NCBI GenBank assembly: GCA_000163995.1
Contig: CM000855.1
Span: forward strand, 682,102-743,163
Origin: Campylobacter jejuni subsp. jejuni 414
GTDB lineage: Bacteria; Campylobacterota; Campylobacteria; Campylobacterales; Campylobacteraceae
Direction of reading: 5' to 3'
DNA: 61,062 nucleotides
The notes beneath the pieces were generated by a model, which worked only from the letters and a program-made list of their open reading frames with translations, did no database searches and was not told where the DNA came from. Within the stretch, counting starts at the first letter, position 1; each line of letters starts with the position of its first letter. Shown piece after piece: positions 54,148 to 61,062 of the stretch. Both the position numbers and the translations under genes were made by a program.

Positions 54148-55879
54148 AATGAATTTAAAAGAGGTTTTAATACGCTTTAAACCCTTTTATAAAAGGTATT
54201 GGAAACAATTTGCTATAGCTATTTTTGGTATGATTTTGGCAAGTGGAGGAACTGCTGGAAGTTTTTATGCTTTAGAACCTATTTTAAATTATATTTTTGT
54301 TGAAAAAAATGAAGCTTTGCTTTATACAGTACCTTTTTTGCTTGTATTGATGTATTTTTTAAAAAATCTTGGGACTTATTTGCAAAGTTTTTATGTTTCT
54401 TTTATAGGAACAGATATGTTAAGAGTATTGCGTGCTAGAGTTTTAAAAAATGTTTTACACTTGGATATGGATTTTTTTAAGCGTTATAGAAGTGGAGAGC
54501 TTGTAAGTCGTTGTACTAATGATATTAATGCACTTCAAAGCATAGTATCAAGTATTATTCCTGATTTTTTTAGAGAGCTTTTAACTGCTATAGGATTGCT
54601 TTTGGTGGTATTATATCAAAGTCCTACCTTGGCTTTTTTTGCTTTGGTAATTTTACCTTTGGCTATTTTTCCTTTAGTGTGGTTTGCTAGAAAACTTAAA
54701 AAATATGCAAGAAATATACAAGAGACAAATTCAGACTTGCTTTCTTATTTAGGTGAAATTTTTTCAAATATTGAGCTGATTAAAGCTAATGATAATGAAA
54801 AAAAAGAAAGTGATAAATTTGCTAAGCACAATGACACTTTATGTAAATTAAATCTCAAATCTGCGCGCATCGATGCACTTACAAGCCCTTTGATGGATAT
54901 GATGGGTTCTGTTGGGGTTGCTGTGGTGATTATAGTAGGGGGTAGAGAAGTTATTAATGGTTCTATGAGTGTGGGAAGTTTTATCAGTTTTGTTTCAGCA
55001 CTTTTTGCCATATATACTCCTTTAAAACGCCTTTCTTCTTTATATGGAAAGCTTCAAGGTGCTGTTGCAGCGAGTGAAAGAACTTTTTATTTATTGGATT
55101 TAAAACCTCAAATTAAAGGCGGAAATAAAGAATTAAAAAGCATTGAAAAAATTAGTTTTGAAAATGTTGAATTTGCTTATGAAAATCCATATAAAAGCGT
55201 CTTAAAGGGTGTAAATTTCGATTTTGTTAAGGGGCAAATGCTTGCTCTTGTAGGAACAAGTGGAGGTGGAAAATCTTCTATTATCAACCTTTTAATGTAT
55301 TTTTATGAAAAGCAAAAAGGTAAAATTTTACTCAATCAAGAAGATATTAGCACTTTTACTATAGAAAGTTTACACGCTAAAATAGGGCTTGTAACGCAAA
55401 ATATTTATCTTTTTAATGATAGTTTTGCTGCGAATATTGCTTATAGTGAAGAGTTAGAAGAAGAAAAAATCAAACAAGTTTTAAAATTAGCCAATGCTTA
55501 TGAATTTGTTAAAGAAATGGGTGGGATTTGGGTTGAAGTAAAAGAACATGGCAAGAATTTAAGCGGAGGACAAAAACAAAGAATAGCTATTGCCAGGGCT
55601 TTATATAAAAATCCTGATGTACTTATTTTTGATGAAGCAACTTCAGCATTAGATAACGAAAGTGAAAAAGCGATAGTTAAAACTATAGAAAATTTAAAAA
55701 AAGATAGATTGATTTTAGTAGTTGCACATCGTTTAGGCACTATAGAAAATGCAGATAAAATAGTGGTATTGGATAAGGGAAAGGTATTGGCAATAGGCAG
55801 AGATGAAGAGCTTTTACAAACTTGTGCTTTGTATCAAAAATTTAAAAGCAAAGAAAAAACAAAGCCTAGCTTTAGTTAA
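54137..55879 (+). CDS. msbA: MsbA-like ABC exporter (lipid A flippase family)
   Basis: A half-transporter with an N-terminal membrane domain (about 1-315, six helices) and a C-terminal ATPase. Walker A is LVGTSGGGKSSIINLL (about 375), signature [20 protein letters not shown], Walker [13 protein letters not shown] and the H-loop VVAHRLGTIEN. 580 residues. The likely substrate is lipid A-core or a related lipid, by family. The start is ATG 54137 (MHNEMNLKE) or the in-frame ATG at 54149; both are near the cysS end. Confidence 0.9.
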   Translation: MHNEMNLKEVLIRFKPFYKRYWKQFAIAIFGMILASGGTAGSFYALEPILNYIFVEKNEALLYTVPFLLVLMYFLKNLGTYLQSFYVSFIGTDMLRVLRARVLKNVLHLDMDFFKRYRSGELVSRCTNDINALQSIVSSIIPDFFRELLTAIGLLLVVLYQSPTLAFFALVILPLAIFPLVWFARKLKKYARNIQETNSDLLSYLGEIFSNIELIKANDNEKKESDKFAKHNDTLCKLNLKSARIDALTSPLMDMMGSVGVAVVIIVGGREVINGSMSVGSFISFVSALFAIYTPLKRLSSLYGKLQGAVAASERTFYLLDLKPQIKGGNKELKSIEKISFENVEFAYENPYKSVLKGVNFDFVKGQMLALVGTSGGGKSSIINLLMYFYEKQKGKILLNQEDISTFTIESLHAKIGLVTQNIYLFNDSFAANIAYSEELEEEKIKQVLKLANAYEFVKEMGGIWVEVKEHGKNLSGGQKQRIAIARALYKNPDVLIFDEATSALDNESEKAIVKTIENLKKDRLILVVAHRLGTIENADKIVVLDKGKVLAIGRDEELLQTCALYQKFKSKEKTKPSFS

Positions 55880-55910
55880 TTTTAGTTAGAATTTTAAAAA
55901 GGATTAAAAA

Positions 55911-56969
55911 ATGGCTTATGAAATGATGAAACCTTTACTTTTTAAGTTAGATCCTGAGCATGCCCATGCTTTGGTTGAGTATAACTTAAGAGCTTTAAAC
56001 GCTAGTTTTCCTGGGATTTTAAGCTTTTTAGCGCATAAATATATAGTTGATGATGAAAGTTTAAGACAAAATTTGCTTGGACTTGATTTTAACAATCCTA
56101 TAGGTTTAGCAGGAGGTTTTGATAAAAACGCTACCATGATAAGACCTTTGAGTGCTTTAGGATTTGGTTTTTTAGAGGTGGGAACTTTTACTCCAAAGCC
56201 TCAAGAAGGTAATGAAAAACCACGCTTATTTAGACTTGTAGAGCAAGAAAGTATACAAAATGCTATGGGTTTTAACAATGAAGGTGCTGAAAAGATCGCT
56301 TTAAGACTTGCAAAAATCTATCCTTTTGTTTTGCCTTTAGGGGTAAATATAGGGAAAAATAAAATCACTCCAAATGATAAAGCTTTAGAGGATTATTTTA
56401 CTTTATTTAGAGATTTTAAAGATTTATGTGATTATTTTATCGTCAATATTTCATCTCCCAACACCAAAAATTTAAGGGAATTACAAAATGATGATTTTTT
56501 AAGCACCTTACTTGAAGAAGCAAAAAAAATCACTTCTAAAACTATTTTGGTAAAAATTGCTCCTGATATGAAAATAGATGATGCTTTAAAATTATGTGAA
56601 AATGCTATTAAAAAAGGCGCAAATGGATTTATATTAGCCAATACAAGTGTTGATTATACTTTATTAGACAACAACCGTACTTTTGGCGGTATTAGTGGAA
56701 AGCTTATTACAGAAAAAAGTGGAATTTTCTTTAAAGAAGTGGCTAAGGTTTTTTTTGGAAAAACCTTGCTTATTGCAAGTGGAGGAGTTGATAGTGCTGA
56801 TATTGCCTATGAACGCATTAAAAACGGAGCTAATTTAGTGCAAGTTTATACAGCTTTGATTTTTAAAGGTCCTTCTTTGGTGAAAAATATCAACCAAAAT
56901 CTTATAGAGCTTTTAAAAAAAGATGGCTTTTTGCATATTAGTGAAGCTATTGGAGTAAATTTAAAATGA
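55911..56969 (+). CDS. pyrD: Dihydroorotate dehydrogenase, quinone-dependent (class 2)
   Basis: A membrane-associated FMN enzyme that oxidises dihydroorotate with quinone in pyrimidine synthesis. The 352-residue product has an N-terminal amphipathic stretch (MAYEMMKPLLFKLDPEHAHA), FNNPIGLAGGFDKNATMI, QNAMGFNNEG, NISSPNTKNLRELQ (catalytic Ser) and IASGGVDSADIAYERIKNGANLVQVYTAL. It overlaps the next gene (ATGA). Confidence 0.96.
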   Translation: MAYEMMKPLLFKLDPEHAHALVEYNLRALNASFPGILSFLAHKYIVDDESLRQNLLGLDFNNPIGLAGGFDKNATMIRPLSALGFGFLEVGTFTPKPQEGNEKPRLFRLVEQESIQNAMGFNNEGAEKIALRLAKIYPFVLPLGVNIGKNKITPNDKALEDYFTLFRDFKDLCDYFIVNISSPNTKNLRELQNDDFLSTLLEEAKKITSKTILVKIAPDMKIDDALKLCENAIKKGANGFILANTSVDYTLLDNNRTFGGISGKLITEKSGIFFKEVAKVFFGKTLLIASGGVDSADIAYERIKNGANLVQVYTALIFKGPSLVKNINQNLIELLKKDGFLHISEAIGVNLK

Positions 56970-58216
56970 TCAATTATGAAAAAATTCAATTAAAAAATAA
57001 ACTTGAAGTTTATGCTTTGCCTGTAAATAAAAATAGTGATGTAATTAGCGTTGATATTTTTTATAAAGTGGGTTCAAGAAATGAAATCATGGGAAAAAGT
57101 GGCATAGCTCATATGTTGGAGCATTTAAATTTTAAAAGCACTAAAAATTTAAAAGCGGGTGAATTTGATGAGATTGTTAAAGGTTTTGGTGGAGTAGATA
57201 ATGCAAGTACAGGTTTTGACTATACGCATTATTATATTAAATGCGCGAAGAAAAATTTAGATAAAGCCTTGGAGCTTTTTGCCGAACTTATGGCAAATTT
57301 AAATTTAAAAGATGAGGAATTTCAGCCCGAAAGAGCGGTGGTTTTAGAAGAGCGTAGATGGAGAACAGATAATAATCCTTTGGGTTTTTTGTATTTTAGA
57401 CTTTTTAATCATGCTTTTATGTATCATCCTTATCATTGGACTCCAATAGGTTTTTTTAAAGATATAGAAAATTGGAGTATTGAAGATATTAAAGAATTTC
57501 ATAGTATTTATTATCAACCTAAAAATGCTATTTTGCTTGTAAGTGGCGATATAGAAAATAAAGAAGTTTTTGAGCTTTCAAAAAAACATTTTGAAAAAAT
57601 TAAAAATATCAAGGCTATACCTAAAATTCATACAAAAGAGCCTAAGCAAGATGGTGCAAAAAGAATATATTTGCACAAAAATTCAGACACTGAACTTTTG
57701 GCTCTTGCTTATAAAATCCCAAATTTTAAGCACAAAGATATACCTGCTTTAAATGCTTTAGCTGAGCTTTTAGGGAGTGGAAAAAGTTCTTTAATGAATG
57801 AAATTTTGATTGATAAATTAAATTTAATCAATGATTATTATGCTTATGTTAATGATTGCATAGATGAGAATTTATTTATTTTTATTTGCAATTGCAATCC
57901 TAATATTGATGCAAAAAGAGTAGAAAAAGAGCTTTTAAAAATCATTGATAAATTTAAAATGGGTAAAATTTCTCAAAAAGATTTGCAAAGAGTAAAAAAC
58001 AACGTCAAGAGTGATTTTATTTTTTCACTTAATAATGCTAGCGCAGTAGCAAATATTTACGGTTCGTATTTAGCAAGAGGAGATATTAATCCTTTATTAA
58101 ATTATGAAAAAGATATACAAAATTTGGAATTAAAAGATTTGATTTCTTGTGCTAAAAAATATTTTATTCAAGAAAATTCAACTACGGTAATTTTAAGAAA
58201 GGATTTAAATGGATAA
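56966..58216 (+). CDS. M16-family zinc peptidase
   Basis: A processing-protease-like M16 family protein of 416 residues. The inverted zinc motif HxxEH is present in [15 protein letters not shown] (about 50), with the distal Glu in the conserved [13 protein letters not shown] block. The C-terminal half is the inactive domain. No obvious signal peptide, so it is probably cytoplasmic. It overlaps dapA by 8 bases, but the family does not suggest a pathway link. Confidence 0.92.
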   Translation: MINYEKIQLKNKLEVYALPVNKNSDVISVDIFYKVGSRNEIMGKSGIAHMLEHLNFKSTKNLKAGEFDEIVKGFGGVDNASTGFDYTHYYIKCAKKNLDKALELFAELMANLNLKDEEFQPERAVVLEERRWRTDNNPLGFLYFRLFNHAFMYHPYHWTPIGFFKDIENWSIEDIKEFHSIYYQPKNAILLVSGDIENKEVFELSKKHFEKIKNIKAIPKIHTKEPKQDGAKRIYLHKNSDTELLALAYKIPNFKHKDIPALNALAELLGSGKSSLMNEILIDKLNLINDYYAYVNDCIDENLFIFICNCNPNIDAKRVEKELLKIIDKFKMGKISQKDLQRVKNNVKSDFIFSLNNASAVANIYGSYLARGDINPLLNYEKDIQNLELKDLISCAKKYFIQENSTTVILRKDLNG

Positions 58217-59105
58217 AAGTATCATTATTGGGGCAATGACAGCACTCATTACGCCATTTAAAAATAAAAAAGTTGATGAGCAAAGTTATGCAAGATTAAT
58301 CAAAAGACAAATAGAAAATGGCATAGACGCTGTAGTTCCTGTAGGAACAACAGGGGAGAGTGCAACTTTAACCCATGAAGAGCACAAAACTTGCATAGAA
58401 ATAGCTGTTGAGACTTGTAAAGGAACTAAGGTTAAGGTTTTAGCAGGCGCAGGAAGTAATGCAACCCATGAGGCAGTGGATTTAGCCAAATTTGCCAAAG
58501 AGCACGGAGCTGATGGAATTTTAAGCGTGGCGCCATATTATAATAAGCCTACACAACAAGGACTTTATGAACATTATAAGGCTATTGCACAAAGCGTGGA
58601 TATTCCCGTGCTTTTATATAATGTTCCAGGAAGAACAGGTTGTGAAATTTCAACCGATACTATCATCAAGCTTTTTAGAGATTGTGAAAATATTTATGGA
58701 GTAAAAGAGGCGAGCGGAAATATTGATAAGTGTGTGGATTTGCTTGCCCATGAGCCTAGAATGATGCTTATTTCAGGGGAAGATGCGATCAATTATCCTA
58801 TACTTTCAAATGGTGGAAAGGGAGTGATTTCAGTAACTTCAAATTTATTGCCTAATATAATTAGCGCTTTAACTCATTTTGCTTTAGATGAAAATTACAA
58901 AGAAGCTAAGAAAATCAATGATGAGCTTTATAATATCAATAAAATTTTATTTTGCGAAAGCAATCCTATACCTATCAAAACCGCTATGTATATAGCTGGA
59001 TTGATAGAAAGTTTGGATTTTAGACTTCCTCTTTGTCCTCCAAGTAAGGAAAATTTTGCTAAAATTGAAGAAGTGATGAAAAAATATAAAATTAAAGGAT
59101 TTTAA
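58209..59105 (+). CDS. dapA: 4-hydroxy-tetrahydrodipicolinate synthase DapA
   Basis: Condenses pyruvate with aspartate semialdehyde in lysine and diaminopimelate synthesis, feeding cell-wall synthesis. The 298-residue TIM-barrel product has [16 protein letters not shown] (active-site Thr), [27 protein letters not shown] (Tyr, Arg) and the Schiff-base lysine in [12 protein letters not shown] (about 166). Its ATG is inside the peptidase gene end, and its stop overlaps the next start. Confidence 0.97.
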   Translation: MDKSIIIGAMTALITPFKNKKVDEQSYARLIKRQIENGIDAVVPVGTTGESATLTHEEHKTCIEIAVETCKGTKVKVLAGAGSNATHEAVDLAKFAKEHGADGILSVAPYYNKPTQQGLYEHYKAIAQSVDIPVLLYNVPGRTGCEISTDTIIKLFRDCENIYGVKEASGNIDKCVDLLAHEPRMMLISGEDAINYPILSNGGKGVISVTSNLLPNIISALTHFALDENYKEAKKINDELYNINKILFCESNPIPIKTAMYIAGLIESLDFRLPLCPPSKENFAKIEEVMKKYKIKGF

Positions 59106-59884
59106 TGAATACAGAATTTCAAGGAAAAACTTTAGTAATTAGTGGCGGAACTCGCGGGATAGGTAAAGCCATAGTCTATGAATTTGCTAAAGTAGGTGTA
59201 AACATAGCTTTTACTTATAATTCCAACGCACAAATTGCTGATGAAATGGTGCAAGATTTGGAGAAAAATTATAAAATTAAAGCTAGAGCCTATGAATTTA
59301 ATATTTTAGAACCTGAAACTTATAAAGAATTTTTTGAAAAAATCGATACAGACTTTGATAGAGTGGATTATTTTATCTCAAATGCAATTATTTCGGGGCG
59401 TGCAGTTGTAGGTGGTTACACTAAATTTATGAAATTAAAGCCAAAGGGAATTAACAATATCTTTACAGCTACGGTAAATGCCTTTGTTGTAGGTGCCCAA
59501 GAAGCGGCTAAAAGAATGGAAAAAGTAGGGGGCGGAAGTATTATTTCTATATCGTCTACAGGAAATTTGGTTTATATAGAAAATTATTCAGGACATGGAA
59601 CAGCAAAAGCTGCAGTAGAAGCTATGGCAAGATATGCAGCTACTGAACTTGGAGAAAAAAATATCCGCGTGAATGTAGTAAGTGGTGGGCCTATTGAAAC
59701 TGATGCTTTAAGAGCTTTTACAAATTATGAAGAGGTTAAGCAAGCTACTATCAATTTAAGTCCTTTAAATCGTATGGGACAGCCTGAAGATTTAGCCGGA
59801 GCTTGTCTTTTTCTTTGTTCAAATAAAGCAAGTTGGGTGACAGGCCATACTTTTATCGTTGATGGTGGAACTACATTTAAATAA
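59105..59884 (+). CDS. SDR-family enoyl-ACP reductase (FabL-like)
   Basis: A short-chain dehydrogenase of 259 residues with SGGTRGIGKAIVYEFAK (NADPH-binding TGxxxGxG-type), the SISSTGN loop and the catalytic pair in ENYSGHGTAKAAVEA. The Tyr and Lys are six residues apart (Y-x6-K), which is the FabI/FabL pattern rather than the usual Y-x3-K. That points to enoyl-ACP reductase activity like FabL. The gene follows dapA directly and ends with a hairpin. Confidence 0.85.
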   Translation: MNTEFQGKTLVISGGTRGIGKAIVYEFAKVGVNIAFTYNSNAQIADEMVQDLEKNYKIKARAYEFNILEPETYKEFFEKIDTDFDRVDYFISNAIISGRAVVGGYTKFMKLKPKGINNIFTATVNAFVVGAQEAAKRMEKVGGGSIISISSTGNLVYIENYSGHGTAKAAVEAMARYAATELGEKNIRVNVVSGGPIETDALRAFTNYEEVKQATINLSPLNRMGQPEDLAGACLFLCSNKASWVTGHTFIVDGGTTFK

Positions 59885-59889
59885 AAATT

Positions 59890-59913
59890 AAGAAAAATCA
59901 ATAGATTTTTCTT
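59890..59913. terminator. Hairpin between the FabL-like gene and the downstream membrane gene
   Basis: A 10-bp stem AAGAAAAATC / GATTTTTCTT with a four-base loop lies 5 bases after the plus-strand stop and 11 bases beyond the end of the convergent minus-strand gene. It probably serves both directions, though the stem is A/T-rich and weak. Confidence 0.65.
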
Positions 59914-59924
59914 CAGAATGATTT

Positions 59925-60230
59925 TTAATCAAGTTTTAATTTCCATCCTAAAAAAACGCTTAATACTGCAAGTAAAAAAATAAAATTTAAAGTTAAATTA
60001 CCAAACCCTATAAAACCTATAGACAATACGCTATAAAAAAATCCTCCCACGGCTGAATAAATACAAATTGTACTTAAAGATCCATTTTCTGCCATTTTTT
60101 TACATGGACAGATTTTATAAAATTTTTTGTTGTTAAATTGATTTTTCTTTTTATTTCCTAAAAATAAACCTAAAAGTGCAAAAAGATTTAAAAAAATAAA
60201 AGCATATAATAAAATTTGATCTAAATCCAT
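59925..60230 (-). CDS. Small multi-pass membrane protein
   Basis: A 101-residue product with three hydrophobic stretches (ILLYAFIFLNLFALLGLFLG; ICIYSAVGGFFYSVLSIGFIG; LNFIFLLAVLSVFLGWKL). A polar loop between the first two has Lys/Asn residues and two Cys (KICPCKKM). No family recognised. It is located 12 bases downstream of the glyoxalase-II-like gene on the same strand, so probably co-transcribed with it. Confidence 0.75.
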   Translation of the reverse strand: MDLDQILLYAFIFLNLFALLGLFLGNKKKNQFNNKKFYKICPCKKMAENGSLSTICIYSAVGGFFYSVLSIGFIGFGNLTLNFIFLLAVLSVFLGWKLKLD

Positions 60231-60242
60231 TTTAGCATACCT

Positions 60243-60839
60243 TTAGAAATATTTAAGCCAAGAAGGCAAATGAATTTGCTCCTCTTTTAAGGTAGTTTCT
60301 TGTCCGTGTCCTGGTAAAAGTCTAAAATCTTCTTTATAAGTCATGATTTTTTCTAGGCTTTGTTTCATTAAATTTGCATCAGAATAAGGAAAATCCCATC
60401 TGCCTATGTTTCTATAAAATAAAAAATCTCCGCTAAACATAATATTTTTACCTATAATTTCTATCATAGTGCAACCTGGTGTATGTCCTGGTAGAAAATG
60501 AAATTTAAAATCAACGCCACAAATATTTAAAATATCTTCATTATCTACTAAAAAATCTGCATCACTAGAATCATAGCCTTTGTTAAAATCATCATGCAGC
60601 ATAAAAGCATCGTTTTTGTGAATATAAATAGGGATATTGTATTCTTTTTTAACTTTAGCATTATCCCAGATATGATCATAATGCCCATGAGTATTTAAAA
60701 TCGCTAAGGGATTTTTGACATGTTGTTTGATAAATAAAAGCGCATCAATTCCTGGATCGATGATAAACTCGCCTTTTTCTGTAAATAAAATATAACAATT
60801 GGTTTCATAAATTCCACAAGCTTGTTTAATGATTCGCAT
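60243..60839 (-). CDS. Glyoxalase-II-like metallo-beta-lactamase-fold hydrolase
   Basis: A cytosolic metal hydrolase of 198 residues with the full MBL signature THGHYDHIWD, then HFLPGHTPGCTMI, IMFSGDFLF and a late PGHGQETTLKEE. It resembles YcbL/GloB-type enzymes; its substrate is unknown. The ATG at 60839 (MRIIKQACGIYETNCYI) follows GGCTAAAA weakly; the longer frame upstream is only AT-rich code. Divergent from nadE. Confidence 0.88.
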   Translation of the reverse strand: MRIIKQACGIYETNCYILFTEKGEFIIDPGIDALLFIKQHVKNPLAILNTHGHYDHIWDNAKVKKEYNIPIYIHKNDAFMLHDDFNKGYDSSDADFLVDNEDILNICGVDFKFHFLPGHTPGCTMIEIIGKNIMFSGDFLFYRNIGRWDFPYSDANLMKQSLEKIMTYKEDFRLLPGHGQETTLKEEQIHLPSWLKYF

Positions 60840-60913
60840 TTTTAGCCTCTTTAAATTAAAAATTTGCTTTAAATAAATATAATTATACATTAATTTTTTA
60901 AAAGGTAAGCTTT

Positions 60914-61062
60914 ATGGATTGGCAAAAGATTACAGAAAAAATATGCGATTTTATAAAAGAAAAAGTAAAAAGTTCTCAAACTCAAGGTGTGGTTTTAGGA
61001 CTTAGTGGTGGGATTGATTCTGCTTTGGTAGCAACGCTTTGTAAAAGAGCTTTAAAAAAAAA
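60914..61062 (+). CDS. nadE: NAD synthetase NadE (5' part only)
   Basis: Only the first 49 codons are in the window (MDWQKITEKICDFIKEKVKS, then QTQGVVLGLSGGIDSALVATLC). The SGGIDS pyrophosphatase loop is diagnostic of the ATP-dependent NAD synthetase family. AAAAGGT precedes the ATG. The gene runs off the right edge. Confidence 0.9.
   Translation, partial: MDWQKITEKICDFIKEKVKSSQTQGVVLGLSGGIDSALVATLCKRALKK

Noticed and set aside
1-61062. tRNA, rRNA, CRISPR arrays, insertion sequences or att sites
   Set aside because: Reading through the window I found no cloverleaf-like gene, repeat-spacer array, transposase or flanking direct repeat that I could support.

Overview
The window reads as a chromosomal segment of Campylobacter jejuni, or a very close relative. 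It is strongly AT-rich and gene-dense. Gene content and order (hrcA-grpE-dnaK, aspB-cysE-speA-hisS-tmk-coaD, flgA, the MetQ-like triplet, metIN, valS, peb2, tpx, napAGHBLD, purU, flgS, murF, ddlA, ruvA, murJ, cysS, pyrD, dapA, a FabL-like reductase, nadE) match what I remember of NCTC 11168 from about Cj0757 to Cj0810. The intact nap operon argues against subsp. doylei, which is typically nitrate-negative. I saw no tRNA, rRNA, CRISPR array, complete insertion sequence or long G-tract contingency locus.

Layout. 1-930: degraded coding remnants, no intact gene. 933-4262: heat-shock operon hrcA-grpE-dnaK behind a consensus promoter and an imperfect CIRCE operator, closed by a terminator. 4300-11351: a type I restriction-modification island (hsdM, hsdS, a cargo gene, hsdR). 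hsdM carries a small deletion and a nonsense codon, and the cargo gene carries an in-frame amber, while hsdS and hsdR are open. 11391-12824: a frameshifted metallo-beta-lactamase-fold gene and a cupin. 12908-27454, minus strand: amino-acid, polyamine, CoA and nucleotide metabolism, flgA, then a methionine-uptake block (three MetQ-like periplasmic proteins, MetI, MetN) behind valS. Between metI and the first metQ-like gene lies a possible Met-rich leader peptide (MMHQMR) followed directly by an 11-bp hairpin. 27480-32059: a membrane-anchored protein, a UvrD/Rep helicase, PEB2, Tpx. 32312-38565: the periplasmic nitrate reductase operon. 38574-41843: a LysE-type exporter, three small overlapping genes, cca, purU. 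41840-45052: a class-V aminotransferase, a DUF234-like protein and the flagellar sensor kinase flgS. 45342-51201, minus strand: cell-wall genes (murF, ddlA), a hydrolase, an orphan Phd/YefM-like antitoxin with a palindromic promoter, ruvA and a FapA/DUF342 protein. 51305-59884: a tightly overlapping plus-strand run from murJ to the FabL-like reductase. 59925-61062: a small membrane protein, a glyoxalase-II-like hydrolase and the start of nadE.

There are two kinds of gene damage. valS, metN and ddlA each lack one base at an A6/T6 run. valS and ddlA should be essential, so these look like sequencing or assembly errors. The island lesions (a deletion of about 16 bp, an ochre and an amber) are of a different type and look like real decay. 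The best candidate for an undescribed system is the putative methionine leader/attenuator at 22778-22880. Next come the palindrome-controlled orphan antitoxin and the membrane/coiled-coil cargo gene of the restriction island.
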